Shown: positions 12,560 through 23,447 of the stretch, piece by piece | Layout of the letters: each line of letters starts with the position of its first letter | How positions within the stretch are numbered: position 1 is the stretch's first letter | DNA from: Bactrocera neohumeralis | Lineage: Eukaryota > Arthropoda > Insecta > Diptera > Tephritidae | DNA length: 64,000 nucleotides | NCBI RefSeq assembly: GCF_024586455.1 | Contig: NW_026089623.1 | Coordinates: forward strand, 17,612,236 to 17,676,235 | Direction: 5' to 3' | Made by a program: the position numbers and the translations under genes | Notes under the pieces: model-generated | Database searches by the model: none | What the model was told of the DNA's origin: nothing | What the model saw: the letters and a program-made list of their open reading frames with translations, nothing else

Positions 12560-14685
12560 AATTTAATAAAAAATATTATAAATTTTTAGTCGACACAGGT
12601 TCATCAGTTAGTTTAATAAAGCCTGGAATATCCAACGAAAACATTATTTATGTTCAGCCAATAACATTAACAACAGCAATAGGAAAAGTTTGTCTAAATG
12701 AAACCCAAGAATTGTTTAGCGATGAACATATAAAAAAACTGAAATTTTTCGTTTATGATTTTTCGAATAACTACGATGGTTTACTTGGTTGTAATATACT
12801 TAAGCTACTTAAAGCTAAAATCGATCTGGAAAAAAATACGATACATATGAATGGTGTTCGGTATAACTTTTTCAAGAATAAATCAAATTCTGTAAAATTT
12901 GATAATTGCCTTCAAGAATTAAATATGAACGAAAATCATAACACTAAAGATAGTAAACTCAGACTTGAACATTTAAATTCAGAAGAGTTAAATAAATTAA
13001 AAGAACTTTTAAATAAATTTGAAAATATATTTTATAAAGAAGGGGACAAACTCACCTTTACTCATAAAATAAAACATAGAATTAAAACGGTTCATGAAGA
13101 TCCAATATATGTAAAGTCGTATAGATATCCTGAAAATCATAAATCAGAAGTAAACAAACAAATAAAATAAATGCTCGAAAATCAAATCATTTCTCATAGT
13201 AATTCCCCATATTCAGCACCAATCTGGGTGGTACCAAAGAAGTCAGATGCTTCAGGTAAAAAGAAGTGGAGGATTGTTGTCGATTTTCGCAAGCTCAATA
13301 GTATTACTATCGATGATAAGTATCCCATCCCAAACATGGATGAAATTCTCGAAAAACTAGGTAGGTGTATGTATTTTTCAACAATAGACTTAGCGCAAGG
13401 CTTCCATCAAATAGAAATGGATCCGGCAGATAGGAAAAAAACAGCTTTCTCTACTCAGAGCGGACATTTTGAATTTTTAAGAATGCCATTTGGGCTTAAA
13501 AATGCTCCAGCCACCTTCCAGAGACTGATGAATACGGTTTTAGATGGTTTAATAGGGAAAGATTGTATGGTTTACTTAGACGACATTGTAGTATTCAGTA
13601 CGTCATTACAGGAACACATAGAATCTCTAGACAGCGTTTTTCATAAATTAAACGAAGCAAATCTGAAAATTCAGATGGGTGAAAGCGAGTTTTTCAAAAA
13701 AGAAACCGAATTTCTTGGTCATATCATAACGCCAGAAGGTATTAAGCCTAACCCTAATAAAATTAAAGCAATTTTAAATTATCCCGTTCCTAAAACGGAA
13801 AAAGAAATAAAACAATTTTTTGGTTTGGCGGGATTTTATCGTAAATTTATTCAAAACTTTTCTGAAATAACTAAACCTTTGACTAACTGTCTTAAAAAAG
13901 ACAGTAAAATAAATAGCTCAGATGAGAAATTCGTGGAAGCTATAAACACTATAAAAATCTTAATTACTAATGATCCAATTCTGGCATATCCAAATTATGA
14001 GAAAATATTTGCATTGACGACTGATGCGTCAAATGTGGCATTAGGGGCAGTGTTAAGTCAACAGGGACATCCAATTTGTTTTGCTAGTCGCACACTCAAT
14101 GAACATGAGCTGCACTACTCAACTACTGAGAAAGAACTTTTAGCCATGGTTTGGGCTACTAAATATTTTAGACCATATTTATACGGCAGGAAATTTATAA
14201 TAAATAGTGATCATAGACCATTGCAATGGCTCCACAACTTAAGGGAACCAAACTCCAAGTTACAAAGATGGAAGATTCGGCTTAATGAGTATGACTTTGA
14301 CGTAAAATACATATCAGGTAAAGAAAATCGTGTAGCAGACGCTCTTTCTCGTATTAAAATTACGGAATGCTTTTTAAATGAAGAATCTGAATCTAACGTA
14401 GACACTGTTCATTCTGCCGATGAAGATTCCGAAAGTTTTATTAAGATAACAGAGCGACCATTAAATGTATTCAAAAATCAAATTAAATTAATAAGAGATG
14501 GTAATAACTCAACCACAATAACGAAAGTTTTTTTTAATAACCTAATTGTAATTACATACAAAGAATTAACTACAGATTATATTAAAGATATAATTAAAAT
14601 CCATTTATTAAAAAATAATACAACAATTTTTATGCTGATACTGATACTGATTTTATACAATTTCAAAACGTTTATAAGACACTAA
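12556..14685 (+). pseudogene. Gypsy-element Pol: protease, reverse transcriptase, RNase H
   Basis: The protease carries FLVDTGSSVSLI at about 12586 and DGLLGCNIL at about 12775. A TAA at 13168 interrupts the frame just before the reverse transcriptase, which is otherwise complete: WRIVVDFRKLN, YFSTIDLAQGFHQI, FGLKNAPATFQRLMN and the catalytic YLDDIVVFS at about 13570. The RNase H follows with LTTDASNVALGAVLSQ, TEKELLAMVWA and NSDHRPLQWL, ending with VADALSRI. The frame then degenerates before a stop at 14683. Confidence 0.9.
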
Positions 14686-14694
14686 TAACAACAA

Positions 14695-15566
14695 GTCGCA
14701 ACAAGATTTATCGGTGTACTAAAGAATTAGAAAACATTACAGATTTTGCAAATTTTAAAAGTAAAGTATTTGAAATCCATTTAAGTGGACTTCATCAAGG
14801 TATAGAGAAGGTTGCAAAATGTTTTAAATTACAGTATTATTACCCCAATTATCTTAAGGAAAACACCAAAATAATAAACGAATGTGAACTGTGTAATCAT
14901 TGTAAGAACGATCATATTTCTAACAAAATGCCGTTCAAAATTACACCGCCAATTTACAAAATAAGAGAAAAATATTTTATAGATTTTTGGAAATGGAATA
15001 ATGAATATTATTTAACATGTATCGATTTATACTCTAAGTTCGATCAAGACCAAGGTTTAAATAATATAAACATTAAACAATGGTGTAATTCATTAAATAT
15101 AAAAGTAGAAGTAACAACCGGTAAAACTGGTATAGGTGACATTGAAAGACTACATAAAACTTTGAATGAAAAACTTAGAATAATCAACACTTCAGGTGAT
15201 AAAGAGCTAAAATATTTAGAAATTGAACAAACACTTTTCACTTATAACCATATAATTGTTCACTCTACTACCAATGAAGTTCCATATACAATCTTTTTTA
15301 ATAAAGAGTCACCAAAACAAGATCCTCAAATTATTAAAGAAAAAAGAATAAATAATGTAAATAAAAACCGTCAAGAAAAAGACATTGACACAAACTTTGT
15401 AAACGCAGAAGTTTCGAGGAAGAGATTAGATAAACTTAGTAATCCATACAAAAAAGTTAGTCTTATTAAAACTGAAGAAGATTGCGAACATCATATTGTA
15501 AAGTTTAAAAGTCAAAATGTAAGAAAATATAAAAACCAATTTAAAAGAAAAAAGAAAACCAACTAA
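14695..15566 (+). pseudogene. Gypsy-element integrase with internal deletion
   Basis: The HHCC zinc module is visible at 14780-14915 (LSGLHQGIEKVAKCF, then CELCNHC), in a frame that joins the one starting at 14928. The core begins (YYLTCIDLYSKF, first catalytic Asp) and jumps directly to the segment DQGLNNINIKQWC with the second Asp and then GIGDIERLHKTL with the catalytic Glu. About 50 to 60 residues between the first two acidic residues appear deleted. After it the sequence to the 3' LTR (15567-15743) has no gene. Confidence 0.8.
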
Positions 15567-15743
15567 AACTAAATCTAAGAATTGAAAATTATATCTTATC
15601 AATCTTATCATTCCTTTTTACTTATTCATTATTACTTAATCATTTTTGTATGCTAAAAACATCTTTAAATATTATAAGAATTCTATTTAAAAACTTTAAC
15701 TTGTAAACAAAGAAAAATTGCAATGAGGACATTGCATTATTTT

Positions 15744-15754
15744 AAGATGGGAGG
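15744..15754 (+). promoter_or_regulatory. Polypurine tract of the gypsy element
   Basis: The purine run aagatgggagg lies directly before the 3' LTR and would prime plus-strand DNA synthesis. Confidence 0.8.
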
Positions 15755-16024
15755 AGTGACATATCCTAATGTTTCATTGGAGACTTTTGCCAGCAAAAGC
15801 ATTGAATGCAACATTGCCAACATGCTTCAATTCAGCATTTTCGCCATTGAAAGCGGTCCCGCACATTAAGCGGCACCATTTGTAAAATCGCGTTTGTCAC
15901 GTCACACTCTCATTTCATCATCCGACTCGAGAAGTCGTAATTGTTGGTCTTCAATCAAAGTATTGTTTAATGTAATTTAAAGCTATTCTAATAAAACCTA
16001 TTTTTGTTAATAAAAAATATTACT
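15755..16024 (+). repeat. 3' LTR of the gypsy element
   Basis: Same length (270) and nearly the same sequence as the 5' LTR. It is followed by TATG (16025-16028), matching the TATG before the 5' LTR. A TATG/TATA microsatellite from the hAT element follows to about 16130. Confidence 0.95.
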
Positions 16025-16441
16025 TATGTATGTATATATATATGTTATATGTAAAATGGAAATTCCATCGAGTACATACATACATACAACAAATGTATGT
16101 ATATATGTATGTATATATGTACATACGTATTCGACGCAATTTCCATTGTTTACGCTTCGAAAATTTGTAACACGCGCACATTTTCAAAGCTGATACATTT
16201 TTTGCCACACATGACTCAAATCAGTGACATGATACGATTGCAACCGAAGCCAGCCATACGTTTACACGATCGTGATTGCCGAAGAACAGATTGTTCGTGT
16301 TGCATCAGGTCAGTTGACGCTGGCAGATACACGAATTGATTAACAATGTTGTCTATGCTGAACTGAATTGATTTGATTGTGTTTTTGGCACGACTGTTTG
16401 TTTTGATTTTATCATACTCGTTGCAGCTCTCTGATCTGCAC

Positions 16442-17470
16442 TATGCATAAGCAGAAAATGCGAACCCAGATTATGGCAGCACTTCCACCTGAACGCTCCA
16501 ATTTCGCTCTGCCTTTCACCACAACAGGTGTTGATTTTGCTGAGCCTTTCCAGGTAAAGGCGTCCTTGTTAAAGTCTCCCACTCTCATGAAAGGCTATGT
16601 GGCTGTCTTTGTATGTTTCACGACAAAGGCAGTACATCTTGAGCTATGTAGTAATCTGACGACGGAGGCTTTTCTCGCGGCATTTGCTCGCTTCGTCGCT
16701 CGAGTGGCTACCCTTCGAAAAACATGAGCGATAATGGCAAAACCTTTATTGGAGCTCAACGAGCCACAGAAAAGCAATTTGTGGATTTTTTAAGACAAGT
16801 GTCACCCGACATCGTACAAAAGTACGCCCCTCAAGGTATAAATTGGCATTCCATACCCCCAAGCGCTCCTCATATGGGCGGTTTATGGGAATCAGCTGTA
16901 AAAAGCTTCAAATCCCATTTCAAAAGGGTAGCTGGAAATTATAAATTCAATTACGAAGAGTTCACGACGTTATTAAATCGAATTGAAGCCGTTCTCAATT
17001 CACGGCCACTCACCGTATTATCGCAAGACCCCTCAGATTTCACCGCCTTAACTCCAGGCCATTTTCTAAAGGGAGCACCCATCCTGGCCATTCCTGAGCC
17101 AGGCGTGGAGTCGCTATCCCTATTAAATCGATGGGAACGAATTAAGATTCTCCATCATGATTTCAGCCACCGTTGGAAGGACGAATACGTAAAGGATCTC
17201 CACAAAAGATACCGCTGGAAGACTCCTGAACAAGCGCCTAAACTTGGAGACTGTGTCCTCATTCACGATGATTGTCTACCCCCTACCGAGTGGCGGCTAG
17301 GCCGCATAGAAAAGCTACATTATGGCTCCGACGGTCACATACGGGTAGTGGATCTCCGTACGCAAAACGGAACACTAACCAGACCGCTCGTGAAGCTGTG
17401 CTTTTTACCAACCACAGACTACCGCGAATCCGAAAACCTAAAAAACCGAACCGATAATATCGCGATATAA
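16442..17470 (+). pseudogene. BEL/Pao integrase core and C-terminal DUF5641-like domain
   Basis: This is the continuation of the integrase cut at 9637. The first part reads TTGVDFAEPFQVK (first catalytic Asp) and KAVHLELCSNLTTEAFL. A frameshift at about 16700 leads to a second frame with MSDNGKTFIGA (second Asp), PPSAPHMGGLWESAVKSFK (third acidic residue), and then a DUF5641-like tail with PGHFLKGAP, RWERIKILHHDFSHRWK and LGDCVLIHDD. It ends at 17470. In family terms the enzyme would insert element DNA. One frameshift and the hAT insertion break it. Confidence 0.88.
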
Positions 17471-17662
17471 TAAAATCACTAAATTAAATACTAAAACGAG
17501 AAATACGCTAATAACAAACCGCTAAAAAATAATAAACCGTCGAAAACTAACAAAACGGTCGCTCAATACGACGACCAATTCATGCCACATATCGTGGCAC
17601 GATGGCTCAAAACTCATTGTATGATAAATTTATAACCAATAATCTTCTCTATACAGATTACT

Positions 17663-18235
17663 ATGGAGGTAGATACGCCAGTTTCAACCACGCCAACCGC
17701 TCGGGCTACCAATGCGCCACGCACCGGGCCCTCACCAGCGCCCCGAACTGTGGTTGTAACAACGCCGGCACCCGTACCGGCAACCGCGCCTGCAGCGGTC
17801 CTTCAATCCGCACCTCGTGGTGGCACTCGACCACCACCACACTCATCACGGACTTCGGAGACCCTAAGGTGCCCCATCTGTTGGCGCCCACATCGCCTGC
17901 ACCATTGTGGCATATTTCGGGGTCCCACGGGTGCCCAGTCCCACGGGCATTGCCATAACTGCCTGTCGCATACACATGTGACTGCAGCGTGTGAGTCACG
18001 AGGGCTGTGCCAAATATGCCACAGGCCGCATCACACGCTGCTACATCGCAGCGCGGCACGCGAAGTGAATCGGCCACCCATCCATCGCGGCCGCATACCC
18101 CGATTCCAATCCGCAGCTCGTGGCGCACCCTAGCGAAGCGGAACCTCGTTGCGGCGTCGGCAGCTTGGACCACCACCTCGTCGATCTACGGGGCTGAGCA
18201 GCATTGTGGCAACGCTGCAACAGCTGCAGCGCCTT
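17663..18235 (+). pseudogene. Zinc-knuckle reading frame downstream of BEL integrase
   Basis: An ATG at 17663 opens a Pro/Ala/Thr-rich region (about 70 residues) followed by three Cys/His modules: CPICWRPHRLHHCGIF, HCHNCLSHTHVTAAC and LCQICHRPHHTLLH. This pattern is the one found near the end of BEL Gag proteins, yet here it lies after the integrase. The frame stops at 18131; a shifted frame continues to GLSSIVATLQQLQRLLG and a stop near 18235. I read this as an extra 3' ORF of the BEL element that may bind nucleic acid. It could also be a displaced Gag end. Function is inferred from the knuckles only. Confidence 0.6.
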
Positions 18236-18267
18236 CTAGGCTAAACAGTCGTTTAGGGGAGCCTGGA

Positions 18268-18555
18268 TGGCTAAGTGAGCTTCTGAGCCCCCCTATTAAT
18301 ATAACACAGCTACACATCACACATACACACCATACCTTCAACCCACACTACACGCACCATACTCAACATATTGGCATCATGCGCATCATATTTTCCTCCC
18401 ACACCACACACCCCATTCTCAACACATCGGCATGATGCCCACCGCATCATCATCTACACCATACCTTCACACCACACACGAGGACACCAGAACATAATCA
18501 ACAAAAGGCACCGACGGATGGCGCCAGCCTCTCTTTTGTTTTCGATCCGAGCGCA
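18268..18555 (+). repeat. Proposed BEL 3' LTR (288 bp)
   Basis: It starts TGGCTAAGTGAGC after a purine-rich stretch (gtttaggggagcctgga), ends in CA at 18555, and is followed by TATA. Only its first 31 bases can be compared with the 5' copy, so the right end is an inference from TG..CA and the flanking TATA. Confidence 0.45.
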
Positions 18556-18599
18556 TATACGTTCATCCGCTTCAACTTTAATTTAAAAAAAAAGGTTCC

Positions 18600-19600
18600 T
18601 TTGAATTTCCAAGGTGATTGCCGGTAATGCTTATTTTAACGAAAAATAATCACGCATATGTGACTCAGAGAATGCTTTTTTACATCCTCTGTGTGACTTT
18701 GTATGTTTTTCTTTGAAGCATTTCTCTTTAAGCATTCAAGCATGAATTCAGTCGTTTTACATACATATATTTCTGCCATTGAACGTGCTCATTTCTGCTA
18801 AATAGCAGAAAGAATGGTGAATTCCTTACTACAATTCTATCAGCTCTGTTAGCCGCCCAATCGAACCATCATGCAGAATTCAATCTTGTTCAACCAGAGA
18901 ACTTAAAGCATAGAGAAGGTGCATTTTCGACAGCGAACATTTGTTAGATTTGTAGTAAGGAATTCACCTCACTACCAAAGAATTCATGCTTTGAAATGTT
19001 AACATTTTTAACAGTTCTCCCCATACTCAAACAGAGAATATGAAGAGAAATAAATATATGTATTTTCGGCATATGATGATGTGGCATGTATGCCCAAGCA
19101 AAGAATATGAAGAGACATAAATATATATATGCATGCCCATGATTACACTCCCAACGAATGTAAAGAATTTCGTTTTGCTTGTTTAAATTTTTGCTTTCAA
19201 CCCGGGAATCGCTTGTATGTGCAATGTATGTATGCATATACATAAGTATGTATGTATGTATGCTTTTACGTTTTGCCCTCAGCAATTCAATATTGACAAG
19301 TAAACATAATTATGATATGAGTTTAATTTTGTATGAATGCATGAATGCATTTCATACAAAATGATATGCATTTCTTGGAATATCACTAAGAAGATTCACT
19401 TCTTCCGCGCGTAGGTACTCCACGCACCAGTTTTTTTTTTTTAAATTTTTCGAAATGCCACGAATATCGGTCGGCGTTTTTTTGACCAAAGCATATGCAC
19501 GAGTACTCACAGGATGCGATGACATATGTACGTGCGGAATTATAGACGGGCGGATTTGTTAGTTACATTCATTTGCAATGCAAAATGGCCATACTATAGA
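18600..19600. other. Region without a recognised gene; includes a 19-bp inverted repeat and microsatellites
   Basis: I see no gene here. Bases 18816-18834 (ggtgaattccttactacaa) are repeated inverted at 18950-18968, spanning 153 bases, and a weaker inverted pair (aagcatgaattc at about 18738, gaattcatgctt at about 18981) lies outside it. This looks like a small MITE, but I find no clear target duplication. TATG-type microsatellites lie at 19220-19262. Motif pairs such as agaatatgaagaga are repeated at about 19039 and 19106. Confidence 0.5.
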
Positions 19601-19618
19601 TTACGAAATTATTGAACC

Positions 19619-21480
19619 GTGATCAACTATCAAAATTGTCGCGATGTGAGAGTACTTTTCAAACAACAGCTACAATGTTTGAAGGACTTCATCTTGAAAC
19701 AATGTATTATATATGGTGCTATTAGATGCTGGATGTACTCTGTTGAGTGGCAAAACAGGGGTTTGCCGCACGCACACATTCTTCTTTGGATGGTGGATGG
19801 TGGTTACACCAGATCAAATTGATGAAATCATTTCTGCGGAAATTCCTGATCCAGAATTATACGAAGTGGTGAAAACCAATATAGACCTTGCATATCTGAC
19901 AATAGATGCATGAAATATTATCTTCGTGCTTTTCTTTCGGAAACCCAAACTGAAAATAATGGATATCCACTATATCGGCGTCGCTCACCAGACGACAATG
20001 GCAGAACATTCAGCATTCAATTTATATATTTATATATTATACATTTTTATTATTATTATATTATATTTATATATTATTATATATTTTAGTACCCCAAGCG
20101 AACAAAGTAACTTATCTTGGTATTCACCTAGATAGAAAGCTCTCGTGGAGAAAACACATCTCTAGTAACATGTGTTAAGATAAGAGCTGCAAATTTAAAT
20201 TGGATTTTAAATAAAAACTCCAAACTTAGCCTAGATATAAAGCGGATTTGGATGTATGGCATTCAACTGTGGGGTATGACCTGTGCAACTAATATTGATA
20301 TAATACAAAGGTTCCAATCGAAAATGCTTCGAACAATCACGGGTTCACCATGGTACATGCGTAATGAAAATATCCATAAAGACCTTGGTATTTTTATGGT
20401 AAAGAAAGAAGTAGAAGATAGCAGAATTATATATCTAAACTCCGAGATCGCCCAAACCTTTGGCTAATGCGTTGGTACATTCCTGCTATCAAACACGCAT
20501 TAAAAGAAGAGATATGCCTGCGTACTTAGGAGCAACGTATCACCAAAACAGCTCAATCACTTGCTTGAGCCTGTATAGTTTTTTTTATTTTTAAATAGAT
20601 TTAAGATTTTATAACTTATTATTAGGCTTTAAAAAAACAGATCCTATAAATAAAATAATATTGAAAAAAAAATGTATAGGAGTGAATATCGAAGTTGACA
20701 ACACATGGATCGTACCATATTCGCCATTATCCTCAACGTCACATTTAAAACTCATATCAATGTTGAGTATTGCAGTTTAGTGAAATCGATCAAATACGTT
20801 TGCAAGTACGTCACCAAAGAAAGCATAATGTCAGTTATTGGTCTTGAACGAGATGAAATCAGCAAATATCAAATGGGTCTATACGTGTACTGGCAATGAA
20901 GCGTTTTGTAAGATATTTACTTTTGCAATTCATGAACGTTTTCCGACTGTTGTGAATCTGGTAGTTCATTTGGAGAAGGCCAAAGAGTGTATTTCAACCC
21001 AGATAATACAGTACAGCCAGCGGAAACACATTCCTCTATTCGGAAATGCCTTGATATTATACATGGAATGTATCGTCGAAGAAATGGTTACGCAGAAAGC
21101 AAGGCCAAGTAGTAGATGAGCATCCAGGTGTGTTCTCAACTAATGCAATAGGACTAATTTATACAAACCCGAAAAACGCCGATTGCTTCTACCTTCGGTT
21201 GCTGATTAATGTACGTGGTTCAACTTCATTTGAGTCATTGCGTATTGTGAATGGTACTGTGTGTGCAACTTTTTGAGAAGCATGCCAGCAATTGCTATTG
21301 CTGGAACATGATAATCGCTGGAATCAAACGATGGACGATGCGATAGCTACTTCGTATGCCACTGAAGTTCGCACTTTTTTCGCGAAGATCATTTCGACAT
21401 ATCAGCCTTCAAATCCACGTCAATTATGGGATACGAACAAAAATGACATTGCCGCGACTTTTACGCCAGGGTGGGGAAAG
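19619..21480 (+). mobile_element. Helitron relic, Rep domain
   Basis: Broken frames give the Helitron replication-initiator domain. YSVEWQNRGLPHAHILLW at about 19735 contains the HUH metal-binding motif (HAH). A shifted frame gives FLSETQTENNGYPLYRRR. After an inserted LINE, NIEVDNTWIVPY and KSIKYVCKYVTKE carry the two-tyrosine motif (about 20790-20820), followed by segments typical of the linker to the helicase. The helicase domain itself is absent, so the copy is truncated at about 21480. It is dead. Confidence 0.8.
20031..20671 (+). mobile_element. Jockey-type LINE 3' fragment inside the Helitron
   Basis: It reads VTYLGIHLDRKLSWRKHI, then MYGIQLWGMTC and IIQRFQSKMLRTITGSPWYM and IHKDLGI, which is the C-terminal end of a Jockey-clade reverse transcriptase protein. 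A 3' UTR and an A tract (about 20663-20671) follow. Its 5' end at about 20031 is an AT-rich stretch, and the Helitron frame resumes right after the A tract, so this is a 5'-truncated insertion. Confidence 0.8.
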
Positions 21481-21765
21481 TAAATATCTTAGGCACAACG
21501 GTCGGTAAATTCAGACTCCATGATGAACCATACCCAAATGGGTTGAGGCTGATCGATTTGGCCGGGGACCGATATAAAGTTATTTGAATTACTAGATTCC
21601 CGTAAAGGAAAATTCATCAAGCTACCTGACTTTCTCGGGATCGAAACGTCACCAGCCAGATCGATCATGTTGTGATTGGCGTAAGAAGCGTCTCCAGTGT
21701 TTAAGATGTGCGTACGCTCCGAGGTCTTAACATTCCCACGACAGCCGGTTCTACGCACCGGAATT
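21480..21765 (+). mobile_element. RTE-like LINE endonuclease fragment
   Basis: NILGTTVGKFRLHDEP followed by NGLRLIDLAGDR and, in shifted frames, remnants of the SPDRKTxNQIDHV-type block match the endonuclease half of the LINE whose reverse transcriptase is found at 1-538 and 23448-23897. Several frameshifts are present. It abuts the Helitron on the left and a different LINE on the right. Confidence 0.75.
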
Positions 21766-21774
21766 GACTCAGAT

Positions 21775-22400
21775 TTCATCCGACCAAGGGCTGTTTTTTC
21801 GGCGATCTGACCCTGTTTGGATCGGTGAGTGTTAATTTGTGTTTGTCATCATTGGAGCAATGCTTTGCAGCAGGGTTGCTCCGTATCCTCCTGACTCGTG
21901 CTGGCATTGAGTCCAACCCAGGCCCGGAGGAATTTTTCTGCTGCGTTTGCGCAAAAAGGCTCCATCCAAACTCCACCTCAGTCAGGTGTAATACAGGCAA
22001 TGGATGGAGCCATCTTAAGACCTGCTCAGGCTTTAAGACTCTCAGGGAGTGGACCACGAGTTACGTGGCCTCATGTTGCCTACGCAATACTGCGACACTA
22101 GCCTCTACGGCTGTGCAATCTGCACATAGTTCGCGCGCTGCGCCGCTACTCACCCCGAGCGGCCAACAAAGGACCTCCACGGTCCCCTGGAGCTCAAACA
22201 GGCAACATAGCTCCCACTCTGCCTTGTCCCCCTCCGAACTTTCATCCCTTCCTCGCACAGTCTGTTCCGTGTGTCAGACCGTCATACGTCGGAACGTTAC
22301 ATCAGTTAAGTGCAATTCCTGCACTTAACCGGCGTGTTCCGGCCTGTGCACCACACGTGAGTGGAGTGAGTCGTACGTTGCCCCATGTTGTAAATGTATA
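21775..22400 (+). mobile_element. LINE 5' end with a 2A-like motif and PHD-like ORF1
   Basis: A frame from 21825 to 22328 starts with a Leu-rich segment ending in GIESNPGP (21903-21926). NPGP with a preceding E is the core of 2A ribosome-skipping peptides, which are known in CR1/L2-group LINEs; the usual Asp two residues before the Glu is replaced by Gly. After it comes a PHD-like zinc finger (CCVCAKRL, RCNTGNGWSHL, then C), a Ser-rich linker, and a second finger start (CSVCQTVI, KCNSC). A shifted frame adds TREWSESYVAPCC up to about 22400. Only this piece of ORF1 remains. The clade assignment is an inference. Confidence 0.65.
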
Positions 22401-22444
22401 ATAATATGTAATATGTAAAAATGAGTTCTACGAGAGGAAAAAAA

Positions 22445-23125
22445 TGTATACGCCCGGTATTGGATCGACAAGGGTATTTTTTTGAAGCGCTGCCGAACGC
22501 CACCCACTTAAAAAGGAGTTCAACTCAAAAATAATTTGGTACACTCCGGTGTTTGTCCGAGCAGGGTTATTTTTTTTGAAGCGCGGCCGAACGCCGCCCA
22601 TGCAAAAAGCGAGATCAACGCGAAAAAAATCTGATACACCCCGATGTTTGACCGACCAGGGTTATGGTTTTTATAGGATGTTGATTCTCGTATTTGGGGT
22701 ATAATCTGTTTATTTTACTTCTTTTAAATATTTTACAAATGATGTCGATAAGGTAACACTGATTATTTGACAGTTTGTAATTCATTTGTTATTCTTAAAT
22801 AATCAATTCAACAATGAGTTAAATGTATAATAAAAGCTATTTTTACACTATATTATATAAAATAAATACATATGTACAAATGAATTAGTGATGTGTTAGT
22901 GTATATAAAAGTGAAAAAATATAAGTACAAAACTATTTTTATATATAGAAAATATGCAATTAAAATATTGCTAATTTTAAACTTTAAACGCGAATATCTC
23001 GAAACTGTAAGCTTTCTGCGGCTATAACTATATATATTCTTGATCTGGAGAATCTGCTCTATCCGACCAAATCCATTTTATCCCCGAAATCCTGGGACGG
23101 TATACTAAATTTTTCCCCACAATAG
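22445..23125 (+). mobile_element. Inverted-repeat element with tandem core, one-armed copy (family X, copy 4)
   Basis: Two diverged copies of the core unit (22460-22680; gaccagggttat and gcggccgaacgcc motifs) are followed by a right arm (22690-23125) that closely follows the right arm of the element at 32076-33151, including aatatctcgaaa and the end block ttttatccccgaaatcctggg. The left arm is absent; the LINE at 21775-22400 lies there. No coding capacity is seen. Confidence 0.7.
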
Positions 23126-23169
23126 ACCGTAGGTCGCAGTGCAATATCGTAACCTTTAGTATATATCTA

Positions 23170-23370
23170 TCTCATGGACGACATCTTCTGATGAGTCAGA
23201 TTTAAACATGTTCGAGAAAAAGGTTTTGCGGAAGATTTATGATTCTTCGCGCATTGGCAACGGCGAATATTTCATTCGATGGAACGATGAGTATGAGATA
23301 TACGACGACATTGATATAATTCAGCTAATTAAAAGACAGCGGCTACTTACAAAAGTACGCCAGTCGTTTC
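23170..23370 (+). mobile_element. RTE-like LINE fragment in the + direction
   Basis: VFEKKVLRKIYD-type sequence (from about 23205) then IGNGEYFIRWNDEYEIYDDIDIIQ repeats the thumb region of the RTE-like reverse transcriptase. It is an inverted copy of 23480-23640, only about 110 bases away. Confidence 0.8.
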
Positions 23371-23447
23371 TTCTTTTCACAATTTGGCGCGAATTCGAGG
23401 TACCTAGCGGCGGGTACTGCGTTGAATACTTTCAGATCTGAAGCGTT

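Larger units (their letters stand above)
9925..16024 (+). mobile_element. Ty3/gypsy LTR retrotransposon, 17.6/297-like, with complete LTRs
   Basis: Two 270-base LTRs (9925-10194 and 15755-16024) begin AGTGACATAT and end ATATTACT. TATG on both sides (9921-9924 and 16025-16028) is a 4-bp target duplication. A tRNA-Ser type primer site follows the 5' LTR and a purine tract precedes the 3' LTR. Gag, protease, reverse transcriptase, RNase H and a shortened integrase follow in gypsy order. There is no envelope-like frame between the integrase and the 3' LTR. The LTRs differ at only a few positions, so insertion was fairly recent, yet the coding part has stops and an integrase deletion. Confidence 0.93.
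9638..16433 (+). mobile_element. Non-autonomous hAT transposon, split by a gypsy element
   Basis: The left end reads CAGAGAACTGCAACGAGTA and the right end is the inverse of CAGAGAGCTGCAACGAGTA; both begin with the CAGRG rule of hAT ends. The flanks are ATATGCAC (9630-9637) and ATCTGCAC (16434-16441), an 8-bp target duplication with one mismatch, as hAT elements make. Its own DNA is only 9638-9924 and 16029-16433, about 690 bases, with no transposase. A second copy in reverse orientation lies at 48537-50462. The host site is the integrase gene of the BEL element; the BEL reading frame is compatible across the target. Confidence 0.85.
1862..18559 (+). mobile_element. BEL/Pao LTR retrotransposon, decayed and multiply interrupted
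   Basis: BEL-type Gag, protease, reverse transcriptase, RNase H and integrase segments occur in the right order on the + strand between 6447 and 17470, split by other elements. The proposed ends rest on a 31-base match: the sequence from 1866 begins tggctaaatgagcttctgag and that from 18268 is almost the same. Each lies next to a TATA (1862-1865 and 18556-18559) that would be a 4-bp target duplication. An antisense LINE occupies 1898-6445 and the 5' leader and start of Gag are missing, so the left boundary is an inference. The coding parts are certain; the outer ends are moderate. Confidence 0.6.

Noticed and set aside
15567..15743. Envelope-like gene in the gypsy element
   Set aside because: There are fewer than 200 bases between the integrase end and the 3' LTR, and no frame with a signal peptide or membrane segment.
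9638..16433. Single large autonomous hAT transposon of 6.8 kb
   Set aside because: Most of the interior is a gypsy element with its own LTRs and TATG duplication; only about 690 bases are hAT.
17706..18176. Minus-strand 157-codon frame over the knuckle ORF
   Set aside because: The + strand frame has ordered Cys/His modules; the minus frame is a GC-rich shadow.
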